Positions 17,332 to 26,396 of a DNA stretch of 64,000 bases are shown here, one piece after another. Numbering within the stretch: the stretch's first letter is position 1; every line of letters starts with the position of its first letter. This DNA comes from Pseudomonas costantinii (GTDB lineage Bacteria > Pseudomonadota > Gammaproteobacteria > Pseudomonadales > Pseudomonadaceae): the NCBI RefSeq assembly GCF_001870435.1, contig NZ_MDDR01000025.1, positions 1 through 64,000 of the forward strand, read 5' to 3'. The notes under the pieces were generated by a model that saw nothing but the letters and a program-made list of their open reading frames with translations, did not search any database and was not told the DNA's origin. A program made the position numbers and the translations under genes.

Positions 17332-18087
17332 ATGAACAAACTTCCTCAGATCACCCTGGCGTTCTGGGTCATGAAAATCTGCGCAACCACCCTGGGTGAA
17401 ACCGCCGGGGATTTGCTGTCGATGACCTTGAATGTCGGATACGCCATCAGTTCGATGATCCTGATCAGCGTGTTTCTCGTCACCCTGGTGACGCAACTCT
17501 GGTCGAAGACCTACAACCCGGTGCTGTACTGGATCGTGATCTTGTCCACCAGTACGGCGGGCACCACGATGTCGGACTTCATGGACCGCACACTGGGCCT
17601 GGGTTATGCCACCGGCTCCATGATCCTGATTGCGATCCTGATGATCATCTTCGCGTTGTGGCACTTCAGCGGTGATTCGCTGAACGTGAACAAAGTGCAG
17701 ACCTTTCGAGGTGAGCTGTTCTACTGGATGGCGATCCTGTTCTCCAACACCTTGGGTACCGCGTTGGGCGACTTCCTGGCGGATGATTCCGGGCTGGGTT
17801 TTGCCGGAGGTGCCTTGTTGATCGGCTCGGCCATTGCGGTGGTGGTAGCACTCAAATACTTCACCCACATTTCATCGGTGTTGTTGTTCTGGGTGGCCTT
17901 TGTACTGACTCGACCGTTTGGTGCGACCTTGGGCGACTTCCTCACCAAGCCCCATGAAAAGGGCGGGCTGGATTTCGGCACTATCGGCTCATCGGCGGTG
18001 TTGGCGGCGGTACTGGTGGTGATGATTGTCGGGGCATCGTATGCGCAGCGCCGGTATGGGCGGCGTGAGGTTGCAGAGCTGTCCTGA
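17332..18087 (+). CDS. DUF347-repeat inner-membrane protein
   Basis: A 251-residue, strongly hydrophobic protein (about eight membrane segments) built from four copies of the DUF347 repeat (COG4705). Each copy carries a T-G-x-x-x-x-D-(F/L) core followed by a G-(L/Y)-G-(Y/F)-A element: TTLGETAGDLL, TAGTTMSDFM, TLGTALGDFL and PFGATLGDFL. No function is established for the family. The start at 17332 (MNKLPQITLAF) directly precedes the first repeat; the 34 extra upstream residues look non-coding. A bidirectional terminator follows. Confidence 0.8.
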   Translation: MNKLPQITLAFWVMKICATTLGETAGDLLSMTLNVGYAISSMILISVFLVTLVTQLWSKTYNPVLYWIVILSTSTAGTTMSDFMDRTLGLGYATGSMILIAILMIIFALWHFSGDSLNVNKVQTFRGELFYWMAILFSNTLGTALGDFLADDSGLGFAGGALLIGSAIAVVVALKYFTHISSVLLFWVAFVLTRPFGATLGDFLTKPHEKGGLDFGTIGSSAVLAAVLVVMIVGASYAQRRYGRREVAELS

Positions 18088-18096
18088 CCTGACAAT

Positions 18097-18136
18097 AAAA
18101 AGGGGCTGTGTCATCAACTGACACAGCCCCTTTTTT
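18097..18136. terminator. bidirectional rho-independent terminator
   Basis: A 17-bp stem, AAAAAGGGGCTGTGTCA with its complement, and a 5-nt loop, flanked by A and T runs. It serves the convergent DUF347 gene and the 2-oxoglutarate permease gene. Confidence 0.93.
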
Positions 18137-18151
18137 ATTGCTGACGAAACG

Positions 18152-19471
18152 TTAGTCCGTGGTAATCCGCGAATGCTTGCGGGTGTCTTTCATGGTCACG
18201 TAGACCACCAACGACACCGCGATACAGGCAGTCACGTACCAGTAATAGCCGGTTTCCATGCCGATGTTTTTGAACCACAGCGCGATGACTTCAGCGGTGC
18301 CACCGAAGATCGACACGGTCAGCGCATACGGCAGGCCCACGCCCAGGGCGCGGATTTCGGTAGGGAACAGCTCAGCTTTCACCACTGCGTTGATCGAGGT
18401 GTAGCCGCTGACGATGATCAGCGCCGCCATGATCAGGAAGAACGCGCCCCACCAGCTCTGGATAGTGTGCAGGGTGGTGAGGATCGGCACGGTGAGCAGG
18501 GTGCCGAGGATACCGAAGGCGATCAGGATCGGCCGACGACCAACCTTGTCCGACAGCCCACCGACGAGGGGTTGCAGGCACATGAACAGAAACAGCGTTG
18601 CCGCCGAGATGGTGGTGGAGTCGGAGATGCTCATGCCGACGGTGTTCACCAGGTATTTCTGCATGTAGGTGGTGTAGGTGTAGAACGCCAGGGTGCCGCC
18701 CATGGTCAGACCGACCACGGTCATCACTTCTTTGGGGTGACGCATCAAGGTGCGCATCGCGCTTTCCTTGGCTTTTTCTTTCTTGGTGAACGACTCGGTT
18801 TCTTCCATGCCGCGACGCAGGAACAACGCGACCACGGCACACAGCGCGCCGATGGCGAACGGGATACGCCAGCCCCAGGCATACAGCTGCTCGGTGGTCA
18901 GCACTTGTTGCAGCACGATCAACACCGCCAGGGCGATGAGTTGGCCGGAGATCAGGGTCACGTACTGGAAGCTGGAGAAGAAACCGCGGCGTTCCTTGGT
19001 TGCCATTTCACTCAGGTAGGTGGCCGACGTGCCGTACTCACCGCCGACCGAAAGGCCCTGCAGCAAACGTGCAAACACCAAGAGGATCGGTGCGCCGATG
19101 CCGATGGTGTCATAACCCGGGGTCAGGGCGATCAGCAGCGAGCCGAAGCACATCAGCAATACCGAGGCCATCAGCGCAGCTTTGCGGCCTTTGTAGTCAG
19201 CGTAGAGGCCCATCAGCCAGCCACCGATAGGGCGCATGATGAAACCCACGGCAAAGATGGCGGCAGTGTTCATCAACTGCGCGGTAGAGGAACCGGCGGG
19301 GAAGAAGGTTTTAGCGAAGTACAGCGAGAAGGCGGCGTAGACGTACCAGTCGTACCACTCGACCATGTTGCCGACCGATCCGCTGAAGATCGACTTGATG
19401 CGGCTGGAGGTGGTGCGTTCTTTCGCCGGCGCGGCCACCGACCCCAGAGGCAAGGTGTTGGAGTTATCCAT
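18152..19471 (-). CDS. kgtP: 2-oxoglutarate/C5-dicarboxylate permease, MFS
   Basis: A 439-residue proton-symport transporter of the metabolite:H+ symporter family with 12 membrane helices. Signature motifs include GNMVEWYDWYVYAAFSLYF, IMRPIGGWLMGLYADYKGRK (loop 2-3 motif A), GLSVGGEYGTSATYLSE and LSDKVGRRP. It resembles KgtP/PcaT and P. aeruginosa PA5530. I start it at the ATG at 19471 because AAGGA lies seven bases upstream; an ATG five codons earlier has none. The sensor kinase and sigma-54 activator genes lie just upstream on the same strand, and a sigma-54 promoter plus two activator-type palindromes occupy the gap. This predicts induction by extracellular 2-oxoglutarate. Confidence 0.88.
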   Translation of the reverse strand: MDNSNTLPLGSVAAPAKERTTSSRIKSIFSGSVGNMVEWYDWYVYAAFSLYFAKTFFPAGSSTAQLMNTAAIFAVGFIMRPIGGWLMGLYADYKGRKAALMASVLLMCFGSLLIALTPGYDTIGIGAPILLVFARLLQGLSVGGEYGTSATYLSEMATKERRGFFSSFQYVTLISGQLIALAVLIVLQQVLTTEQLYAWGWRIPFAIGALCAVVALFLRRGMEETESFTKKEKAKESAMRTLMRHPKEVMTVVGLTMGGTLAFYTYTTYMQKYLVNTVGMSISDSTTISAATLFLFMCLQPLVGGLSDKVGRRPILIAFGILGTLLTVPILTTLHTIQSWWGAFFLIMAALIIVSGYTSINAVVKAELFPTEIRALGVGLPYALTVSIFGGTAEVIALWFKNIGMETGYYWYVTACIAVSLVVYVTMKDTRKHSRITTD

Positions 19472-19533
19472 TGAAGGATCCTTCATCTAATTGTTTTTGT
19501 GGAGCGGCGCGAGCGCAGCCTGGTTCGGGCTAT

Positions 19534-19549
19534 AGCAGGAGCTGTGCCA
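19534..19549 (-). promoter_or_regulatory. sigma-54 (-24/-12) promoter of kgtP
   Basis: On the minus strand this reads TGGCACAGCTCCTGCT. The GG and GC doublets are separated by exactly ten bases, as RpoN requires, and the -24 box TGGCAC is perfect. It lies about 63 bp upstream of the chosen kgtP start codon. Confidence 0.82.
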
Positions 19550-19592
19550 AATAGACGAAGGCCCGGTTTAGAAGGACCGTAAGATTTTTTTG

Positions 19593-19638
19593 AGCGGAAA
19601 GTCGCTGATAAATTTCAGGGTGTGAGCGGAAATCCGCT
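19593..19638. promoter_or_regulatory. paired upstream activator sites (probable MifR binding)
   Basis: Two 14-bp palindromic elements, AGCGGAAAGTCGCT at 19593-19606 and AGCGGAAATCCGCT at 19625-19638. They share the longer core TGAGCGGAAA and are offset by 32 bp, three helical turns. They lie 44-104 bp upstream of the sigma-54 promoter, the usual enhancer distance. The adjacent NtrC-type activator is the obvious binder (inference). Confidence 0.7.
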
Positions 19639-19685
19639 TATGGCTTGCCTGCGATGAGGGCATGAGAGTCGACACACGCGTTGAC

Positions 19686-21011
19686 CTAGAGAAACATCTC
19701 CCGCACCAACCCATGCCGCTGCATCTTTTCATTGAGGGTGCGGCGCGGCAGTTGCAGCTCCGCCAGCACTGCCTTGATATCGCCTTTGTGCCGAGTCAGC
19801 GCCGCTTTCAAACAATGCGCCTCAAAGGCTTCCTGCTGCGCCGCCAGCGATTGTCCGGGCTCGATGCCCTCCGGCTCCGGTTCGCCCAGCCCCAGCACTT
19901 GGCGTTCGGCGACATTGGCCAGTTCGCGCACATTGCCCGGCCAGTCATGGCTGAGCAGGCGCCCCAACTGCGGGCCGCTCAACGGTTCAACGCTGCGGCC
20001 CAGGCGTGCGGCGGCGCTTTGTGCAAAATGGTCGAACAGCAGCGGAATATCTTCGCGGCGCTCGCGCAAGGGCGGTAAACGCAATTGCGCGACGTTCAGC
20101 CGATAGGCCAGGTCTTCACGAAAACGTCCGGCACGCGCCTCTTCCAGCAGGTCCGGCTTGGTGGCGGCGATGATGCGCAAATCCACATGAATGCTTTGAT
20201 TGGAGCCCAGTCGCTCCAGCTTCTGTTCCTGCAACACCCGCAGCAGTTTCACCTGCTGGGCCAGTGGCATGCTTTCGATTTCATCCAGGAATAGCGTGCC
20301 GCCGTGGGCGTACTCCAGCTTGCCGATGCGCTTGCCTTGAGCCCCCGTAAACGCACCGCTTTCGTGACCGAACAGTTCCGCTTCAAACAGCTGCTCGGGG
20401 ATGGCTGCGCAGTTGAGCGCTACGAACGGTTTTTTCGCCCGTGGCCCGAAATCATGCAGGCAGCGGGCAACCAATTCCTTGCCGCTGCCAGTCTCGCCAC
20501 GGATCAGCACATTGACCGGCAAGGTCGCCAGGTCCAGCACCTGGCGCCGCAGGTTTTGCAAACCCCGGGACACGCCCAGCAAGCTCGACTCCAACTGCGC
20601 CCGATGGTCGGCCTGTTGATGCAGGCGACGGTTTTCCAGAATCAGCCCGCGCTTGTCCAAGGCACGGCGCAGGCTGTTGAGCAACGCATCTGGGCTAAAG
20701 GGTTTTTCCAGAAAGTCGTAGGCACCGTCGCGCATGGCTTCCACGGCCATCGGCACATCGCCATGGCCGGTCAGCAGGATCACCGGCAAATCTTTGTCGC
20801 GACGTTGTACTTCAGCCAGCAATTGCAGGCCACTGAGCCCGGGCATGCGCACGTCGCTCAGAATCACACCGGGAAAGTCCTTGGGCAGTTGCGCCAGGCA
20901 CTCTTCGGCGCGGCTGAACAACTGCACTTCAAACCCCGACAGGCTTAACCATTGTTCGACGGCCGTGCGAATGCTGGCTTCGTCATCGACCACAATTACC
21001 GCGTTCAACAT
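19686..21011 (-). CDS. mifR: sigma-54-dependent response regulator
   Basis: A 441-residue NtrC/DctD-type activator. The receiver domain (about 3-118) has VVDDEASIR and the phospho-acceptor in VILSDVRMPG. The AAA+ sigma-54 domain (about 143-370) has Walker A GETGSGKE, the GAFTGA loop that contacts sigma-54, and Walker B GGTLFLDEIESM. A Fis-type helix-turn-helix ends the protein (LPRRTLNEKMQRHGL). Its start overlaps the kinase stop by seven bases. The gene trio with the permease matches the MifS/MifR control of 2-oxoglutarate uptake in P. aeruginosa. DctD is the alternative name, but no C4-dicarboxylate transporter gene is near. Confidence 0.85.
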   Translation of the reverse strand: MLNAVIVVDDEASIRTAVEQWLSLSGFEVQLFSRAEECLAQLPKDFPGVILSDVRMPGLSGLQLLAEVQRRDKDLPVILLTGHGDVPMAVEAMRDGAYDFLEKPFSPDALLNSLRRALDKRGLILENRRLHQQADHRAQLESSLLGVSRGLQNLRRQVLDLATLPVNVLIRGETGSGKELVARCLHDFGPRAKKPFVALNCAAIPEQLFEAELFGHESGAFTGAQGKRIGKLEYAHGGTLFLDEIESMPLAQQVKLLRVLQEQKLERLGSNQSIHVDLRIIAATKPDLLEEARAGRFREDLAYRLNVAQLRLPPLRERREDIPLLFDHFAQSAAARLGRSVEPLSGPQLGRLLSHDWPGNVRELANVAERQVLGLGEPEPEGIEPGQSLAAQQEAFEAHCLKAALTRHKGDIKAVLAELQLPRRTLNEKMQRHGLVREMFL

Positions 21012-22771
21012 AGGTCGGGCGTCTCCAACGCGATAGGCAAAGTCAGGGTAAACACCGCGCCGTCGCCACGGTTACTGGCGATCAGGCGCCCGCCCAATTC
21101 GTGCACGATAGCGTAGGACACCGCCAGCCCCAAGCCGAGCCCGTCACCCACGGGTTTGGTGGTGAAGAACGGGTCGAACACGCTGCTGAGGTGGTCGTCG
21201 GCAATTCCGCCGCCGCTGTCGCTGACGGTCAGTTGCCACAGTTGCTGATCGGCGTGCAGTCGGATTTCCAGGCGTTTGCGCGGCTTGTCAGCCATCGCAT
21301 CAAGGGCGTTACGCAGCAAGTTTATCAAGACCTGTTCCAGGCGGATCGCGTCGCCGCGTACGCAGGCGGGGCGGGTCAGGTCCAGCATCACGCCGATGCC
21401 TTCATCGCGCAGCCGTGCGTCGAGCAAGTGCAGGGACTGGTCGACCACGGTGGCCAGGTCCAGGCGTTCGCGCAGGCCGCTGGGGCTTTTGCGGGCGAAG
21501 GTCTTGAGATGGCCGGTCAGTGCGGCCATGCGCGTGAGCATGTCGTCCAGCGGGGTGAGCGCCTTATAGGCGTCATCCACGCGGCCGTGATCGAGCAGCA
21601 GGCGTAAGGTCGCCAACTGCATGCGTTGGGCGGTCAGCGGCTGGTTGATTTCATGGGCGAGGGCGGCGGACATCTGCCCCAATGCCGCCAGCTTGGCTGA
21701 TTGCACCAAACCGTCCTGAGCAGTACGCAGGGCCTGGGTGCGCTCTTCCACAAGCTGTTCGAGTTCTTCGCGGCTGCGTTGGCGCAAGCGGGCCAAGCGC
21801 CAGCGTTGGGTCAGGAACAGCACGAGGAACACCAGCGCCAGCCAGGAGCCGGCGGCGGCGAGGCCGGCGTTGCGTTGGTCTTCAAAGGCGAACTGGGGTT
21901 TGCGCAGCAGGTGCAGGGTCCAGCCTTCGGCTTTCAGCGGCAGGGACTCCCAGATGTAATTGGCGTTGCCGTCGGGGCCGTTGACGCGCATCAGGTGGCT
22001 GTTGTCGCCAAAGCGTTGCAACGTCTGGGTTTCCAGTGGTTGCAGTAGTTTTTTGTCGTATTGGCGGGTGGCCTTGAGCTCGGCGAGGTCACTGGCTGAC
22101 AGCGGACGCAGGTTGCGGTAGCGCCAGCCCGGCTGGTTGGCGATAAACACAATGCCGCGCGCGTCGCTGACCAGCAGCAGGTCATTGCCCTGAGCCCATT
22201 CGCGTTCAAGTTCGGGGAACTCGAGCTTCACGACCATGGCACCGAGAAACTGCTCGTGTTCATCCACCACTGCGCTGGAGAGAAAGTAGCCGGGGATTCC
22301 AGTGGTCACTCCCACCGCATAAAAGCGCCCGGTGCCTTGGCTCAAGGTCTGTCTGAAGTAAGGGCGAAACGCGTAGTTATGCCCGACGTAACTGCTTGGC
22401 AGGTTCCAGTTGCTGGCGGCCACGGCCAGGCCGGTGCGGTCCATCAGTTCCAGGGTGGAGGATTGCGCCGCACCGTTGATGCGCTCCAGCTTGCGGTTGA
22501 GTACGTCCTGAGTGGTGGTGTCCAGCGGGCCTTTCAAGGCACTGATCATTTCCGAGTCCAGGGCCAATACGGCGGGCAGGGCGCGGTAGCGTTCGATCAG
22601 GGTATGCAGCGAGTTGGCGTACAGCGCCAACTGCTGGTTGGCACGGGCAGCGTCGTCCACCAGGGCCTGGCGCTCGGCATGGCGCGTGGCCAAGGCGGCG
22701 GCCAGCACCGCACCGGCGATAATCAGCAGCGAGTAGACGGTCAGGCGCAGGGGGCGAGGGATCACGATCAT
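21005..22771 (-). CDS. mifS: sensor histidine kinase, DctB/MifS-like
   Basis: A 588-residue membrane kinase. There is a first membrane helix (about 8-28), a periplasmic double-Cache sensor (about 35-280) with [21 protein letters not shown] and [20 protein letters not shown] typical of DctB, then a second helix (about 290-310). A coiled linker leads to the histidine box [16 protein letters not shown] and an HATPase domain with [20 protein letters not shown] and [11 protein letters not shown] took the ATG at 22771, just before the first helix; no clear ribosome-binding site is visible, so the start is uncertain. It should sense 2-oxoglutarate or a related dicarboxylate and phosphorylate MifR. 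Confidence 0.83.
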   Translation of the reverse strand: MIVIPRPLRLTVYSLLIIAGAVLAAALATRHAERQALVDDAARANQQLALYANSLHTLIERYRALPAVLALDSEMISALKGPLDTTTQDVLNRKLERINGAAQSSTLELMDRTGLAVAASNWNLPSSYVGHNYAFRPYFRQTLSQGTGRFYAVGVTTGIPGYFLSSAVVDEHEQFLGAMVVKLEFPELEREWAQGNDLLLVSDARGIVFIANQPGWRYRNLRPLSASDLAELKATRQYDKKLLQPLETQTLQRFGDNSHLMRVNGPDGNANYIWESLPLKAEGWTLHLLRKPQFAFEDQRNAGLAAAGSWLALVFLVLFLTQRWRLARLRQRSREELEQLVEERTQALRTAQDGLVQSAKLAALGQMSAALAHEINQPLTAQRMQLATLRLLLDHGRVDDAYKALTPLDDMLTRMAALTGHLKTFARKSPSGLRERLDLATVVDQSLHLLDARLRDEGIGVMLDLTRPACVRGDAIRLEQVLINLLRNALDAMADKPRKRLEIRLHADQQLWQLTVSDSGGGIADDHLSSVFDPFFTTKPVGDGLGLGLAVSYAIVHELGGRLIASNRGDGAVFTLTLPIALETPDLC

Positions 22772-22820
22772 ACGGTGAGGGGCAGGCACAGTAAGGGGAG
22801 AGCACCATAACATGCGCCAT

Positions 22821-22857
22821 AAAAAAGGCGACTGGGCCATGGGCCACAGTCGCCTTT
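22821..22857 (-). terminator. rho-independent terminator of fumarase gene
   Basis: AAAGGCGACTG at 22824-22834 pairs with CAGTCGCCTTT at 22847-22857. On the minus strand it is followed by a T6 run. It lies 20 bp past the fumarase stop codon. Confidence 0.9.
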
Positions 22858-22876
22858 CTCCTTGCGGGGGAAGTAC

Positions 22877-24400
22877 TTACTGCACTTCTACCGCCAGGCT
22901 TTCACTGATCTTTTTCTGCCAGATGGCAGGACCGGTGATGTGGACGGATTCGCCCTTGCTGTCCACCGCAACGGTGACCGGCATGTCTTTCACGTCGAAC
23001 TCGTAGATCGCTTCCATGCCCAGTTCGGCGAAAGCCACTACGCGCGACTTCTTGATGGCTTGCGCCACCAGGTAAGCGGCGCCGCCGACGGCCATCAGGT
23101 ACACAGCCTTGTGGTCCTTGATTGCTTCGATTGCGGTTGGACCACGTTCGGACTTGCCGATCATGCCCAGCAGGCCAGTTTGCTCAAGGATCTGACGGGT
23201 GAACTTGTCCATCCGCGTGGCGGTGGTCGGGCCAGCCGGACCAACCACTTCTTCGCGCACCGGATCAACCGGGCCGACGTAGTAGATGAAACGACCTTTG
23301 AGGTCTACCGGCAGGGTTTCGCCCTTGTTCAGCATCTCAACCATGCGCTTGTGCGCCGCGTCGCGACCGGTGAGCATCTTGCCGTTGAGCAACACGGTTT
23401 CGCCCGGCTTCCAGCTCTGCACGTCTTCCGGGGTCAGGGTGTCGAGGTTGACGCGACGGGCCGATGGGCCGGCTTCCCAGACGATTTCCGGGTAGGCGTC
23501 CAGCGGTGGCGCTTCCAGCGACGCCGGGCCGGAACCGTCGAGCACAAAGTGCGCGTGACGGGTGGCGGCGCAGTTAGGGATCATGCACACCGGCAAGGAG
23601 GCGGCGTGAGTCGGGTAGTCCATGATCTTCACGTCGAGCACGGTGGTCAGGCCACCCAGGCCCTGGGCGCCGATGCCCAGTTGGTTGACCTTCTCGAACA
23701 GCTCCAGGCGCATCTCTTCGATACGGTTGGACGGGCCGCGCTTTTTCAGCTCGTGGATGTCGATGGATTCCATCAACACTTCCTTGGCCATCACTGCAGC
23801 TTTCTCGGCGGTGCCGCCGATGCCGATACCCAGCATGCCCGGTGGGCACCAGCCGGCGCCCATGGTCGGAACGGTCTTCAGCACCCAGTCAACGATCGAG
23901 TCGGACGGGTTGAGCATAGCCATTTTCGACTTGTTCTCGGAACCGCCGCCCTTGGCCGCTACGTCCACTTCCACGGTGTTACCCGGGACGATGGAGTAGT
24001 GGATCACGGCCGGGGTGTTGTCCTTGGTGTTTTTACGCGCACCTGCCGGGTCGGCGAGGATCGATGCACGCAGGACGTTTTCCGGCAGGTTGTAAGCCTG
24101 GCGCACGCCTTGGTTGATCATGTCGTCCAGGCTCATGGTGGCGCCATCCCAGCGCACGTCCATGCCTACACGTACGAACACGGTAACGATACCGGTGTCC
24201 TGGCAGATCGGGCGGTGGCCGGTGGCGCACATGCGCGAGTTGATCAGGATCTGGGCCATGGAGTCACGGGCTGCTGGCGATTCTTCGCGCAGGTAGGCTT
24301 CGTGCATGGCCTGGATGAAGTCAACGGGGTGGTAGTAGGAAATGAATTGCAGGGCGTCGGCAACGCTCTGAATCAGGTCGTCTTGCTTGATCACGGTCAT
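22877..24400 (-). CDS. fumA: fumarate hydratase, class I (4Fe-4S)
   Basis: A 507-residue iron-sulfur fumarase interconverting fumarate and malate in the TCA cycle. The N-terminal alpha domain has INSRMCATGHRPICQDTG with cluster ligands, GGGSENKSKMAMLNPSD and PPGMLGIGIGGTAEKA. The C-terminal beta domain (about 330-500) has KMLTGRDAAHKRM and GPTTATRMDKFT. Both domains are fused, as in E. coli FumA. GAGGAGC before the ATG at 24400 fixes the start; nine upstream residues are rejected. The gene order fumarase, ferredoxin reductase, enoyl-CoA hydratase, pyruvate kinase matches the PA4333-PA4329 neighbourhood as I recall it. Confidence 0.94.
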   Translation of the reverse strand: MTVIKQDDLIQSVADALQFISYYHPVDFIQAMHEAYLREESPAARDSMAQILINSRMCATGHRPICQDTGIVTVFVRVGMDVRWDGATMSLDDMINQGVRQAYNLPENVLRASILADPAGARKNTKDNTPAVIHYSIVPGNTVEVDVAAKGGGSENKSKMAMLNPSDSIVDWVLKTVPTMGAGWCPPGMLGIGIGGTAEKAAVMAKEVLMESIDIHELKKRGPSNRIEEMRLELFEKVNQLGIGAQGLGGLTTVLDVKIMDYPTHAASLPVCMIPNCAATRHAHFVLDGSGPASLEAPPLDAYPEIVWEAGPSARRVNLDTLTPEDVQSWKPGETVLLNGKMLTGRDAAHKRMVEMLNKGETLPVDLKGRFIYYVGPVDPVREEVVGPAGPTTATRMDKFTRQILEQTGLLGMIGKSERGPTAIEAIKDHKAVYLMAVGGAAYLVAQAIKKSRVVAFAELGMEAIYEFDVKDMPVTVAVDSKGESVHITGPAIWQKKISESLAVEVQ

Positions 24401-24432
24401 GAGTCGCGCTCCTCTATAAGGGAACATTCAAT

Positions 24433-24475
24433 AAAGGTGGGCCCAGTGTTGCATCGGTCGGCTGAACCCACCTTT
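24433..24475. promoter_or_regulatory. inverted repeat in fumarase upstream region
   Basis: AAAGGTGGG at 24433-24441 and its perfect complement at 24467-24475, separated by 25 bp, lie 33-75 bp before the fumarase ATG. It could be an operator or a leader hairpin. Its function is unknown. Confidence 0.3.
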
Positions 24476-24616
24476 CCAAGGCACGCCAAAGTGGTGCAGG
24501 CGCGACGCTAAAAAGGCGCGGCAGTATAACCCGGCGAGGTGGCCGATACACCCGACTATGGTCAAACTGTCGCAGGCATGATTCCCTGTGAGCGCCCCTT
24601 ATGATTGAGTCCTTAT

Positions 24617-25549
24617 ATGCCTGAACTGTACGTCGGTGAGCGCCATTGGTCGGTAACCGCAGGCAGCAATCTGCTGGATGCCCTGAACCAGGCGGGTGTG
24701 GCCGTGCCCTACAGTTGCCGGGCGGGCAGTTGCCACGCGTGCCTGGTGCGCTGCCAGGGTGAGGTCGAGGACACGCAGCCCGATGCCTTGAGCCCGGCGC
24801 AACGCCAGGATGGCTGGCGCCTGGCGTGTCAGTGCCAGGTTGCCGGAGATCTGCAGGTTGAAGCCTTTGATCCGCTACGCGACGGTTTGGCGGCCCGGGT
24901 GGTGGGTGTCGACTGGTTGAGCGCGAGTGTGCTGCGCCTGCGTCTGCAGCCGGAGCGGGGCCTGCGTTATCGGGCCGGGCAACATCTGGTGTTGTGGGCG
25001 GGGCAGGTGGCGCGGCCGTATTCCCTGGCCAGTTTGCCCCAGGAAGATCCTTTCCTGGAATTTCACCTCGATTGCCGTCAGCCCGGTGAGTTCAGCGATA
25101 TTGCCCGGCAGTTGCAGATAGGCGACGCCTTGCGACTGGGCGAGTTGCGGGGCGGCGCGCTGCAATACGACCCCGACTGGCAGTCCAGACCGTTATGGTT
25201 GCTGGCCTCCGGTACTGGCTTGGGGCCTTTGTGGGGGGTGTTGCGTGAGGCGTTGCGTCAGGATCACCAAGGTACCATCCGGGTAATTCACCTCGCGCAT
25301 GATGCCAATGGTCATTATTTGTCGGAACCCTTGGCGGAGCTGGCTGCACACCATCCAAACCTGACGGTGGAGCTGTGGACCGCGGCTGAGTTGACCCAGG
25401 CATTGGCGCAACTGCGGCTTGTTTCGCGGCAAACTCTGGCCTTACTCTGCGGGCACCCCGCCAGCGTCGAGGCGTTTTCCAAGCGCTTGTTTCTGGCCGG
25501 GCTGCCGCGCAATCAACTGCTGGCCGATGTGTTCCTGCCCCGTGGTTGA
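24617..25549 (+). CDS. 2Fe-2S ferredoxin / FAD-NAD(P)H oxidoreductase
   Basis: A 310-residue electron-transfer protein. The N-terminal plant-type ferredoxin domain (about 1-85) binds a [2Fe-2S] cluster through Cys34, Cys39, Cys42 (SCRAGSCHACLV) and Cys71. A ferredoxin-NADP reductase module follows: the FAD motif RPYSLAS near residue 135, and the nucleotide-binding motif LLASGTGLGPLWG near 200. Its redox partner is unknown. The ATG at 24617 is used; there is no strong ribosome-binding site. It is followed after 30 bp by the enoyl-CoA hydratase gene, so the two are probably co-transcribed. Confidence 0.85.
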   Translation: MPELYVGERHWSVTAGSNLLDALNQAGVAVPYSCRAGSCHACLVRCQGEVEDTQPDALSPAQRQDGWRLACQCQVAGDLQVEAFDPLRDGLAARVVGVDWLSASVLRLRLQPERGLRYRAGQHLVLWAGQVARPYSLASLPQEDPFLEFHLDCRQPGEFSDIARQLQIGDALRLGELRGGALQYDPDWQSRPLWLLASGTGLGPLWGVLREALRQDHQGTIRVIHLAHDANGHYLSEPLAELAAHHPNLTVELWTAAELTQALAQLRLVSRQTLALLCGHPASVEAFSKRLFLAGLPRNQLLADVFLPRG

Positions 25550-25579
25550 GCGCTGAATTCTACAGTCGCGAGATTCGCC

Positions 25580-26329
25580 ATGACCGACGCCATCCTGCAG
25601 CTACGCGAACGCGGGCTGCTGATCCTGCAGCTCAATCGCCTCGACAAGAAAAACGCCCTGACCCGCGCGATGTACACGCAACTCGCCGAGGCGTTGGAGC
25701 TAGCTGACGCGGACCCGGAGATTCGCGCCGTGCTGATCCAAGGCAACTGCGAATGTTTTACGGCCGGCAATGACATTGGCGATTTTCTGGCGCAGCCGCC
25801 CAGCGACCTCGACAGCCCGCCGTTTCATTTTATGAAAAGCCTTATCAATTGCCGTAAGCCGGTGGTTGCAGGTGTGGCGGGTGCGGCCGTGGGGATTGGT
25901 ACGACGCTGCTGCTGCATTGCGACCTGGTGTATATCAGCCGCGATGCACGGTTGCGTATGCCGTTCGTGAATCTGGGGTTGTGTCCGGAGTTTGGTTCGA
26001 GCTTGATCCTCCCGCGCCTGTTGGGGCATGCAAAAGCCGCTGAGTTGTTGCTCTTGGGCGAGGGGTTTACGGGTGAACAGGCCGCTGCGTGGGGGATCGC
26101 CACTGAGGCGTTGGGCAGCGGTGAGGCTGCGTTGGCCAAGGCTCGGGAGATGGCCGAGCGCTTTGAAACCCTGGCACCGGGGGCTGTGCAAGTGACCAAG
26201 CAGTTGATGAAAAGTGTGGATCGCGAGCAACTGCGCCAGGTGATTGAGGAGGAGGGGGCGTTGTTTACCCAGCGCTTGAAATCACCGGAGGCGATTGCGG
26301 CGTTGTCGGCCTTCATTACCAGGCGATGA
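25580..26329 (+). CDS. enoyl-CoA hydratase/isomerase family protein
   Basis: A 249-residue crotonase-fold protein. ECFTAGNDIGDFL (about 55-68) and VAGVAGAAVGIGTTLLLHCDLVY (about 95-117) form the oxyanion-hole and CoA-binding elements. NLGLCPEFGSSLILPRLLG follows, and the C-terminal helix region contains APGAVQVTKQLMKS. The catalytic acid pattern is closer to isomerase or degradative members than to FadB-type hydratases, so the exact reaction is uncertain. It is probably in an operon with the ferredoxin reductase and ends at a shared terminator. Confidence 0.85.
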   Translation: MTDAILQLRERGLLILQLNRLDKKNALTRAMYTQLAEALELADADPEIRAVLIQGNCECFTAGNDIGDFLAQPPSDLDSPPFHFMKSLINCRKPVVAGVAGAAVGIGTTLLLHCDLVYISRDARLRMPFVNLGLCPEFGSSLILPRLLGHAKAAELLLLGEGFTGEQAAAWGIATEALGSGEAALAKAREMAERFETLAPGAVQVTKQLMKSVDREQLRQVIEEEGALFTQRLKSPEAIAALSAFITRR

Positions 26330-26347
26330 GTTGCTACGAAGAAAGCA

Positions 26348-26379
26348 AAAAGCCCCGCCATTCACATGGCGGGGCTTTT
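26348..26379. terminator. bidirectional rho-independent terminator
   Basis: A 14-bp perfect stem AAAAGCCCCGCCAT with its complement and a TCAC loop, between the convergent enoyl-CoA hydratase and pyruvate kinase genes. Confidence 0.93.
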
Positions 26380-26396
26380 GGTTTTCAGCGTGTCAC

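Noticed and set aside
22862..24511. 549-residue frame antisense to fumarase
   Set aside because: Shadow of a complete class I fumarase gene that has its own terminator.
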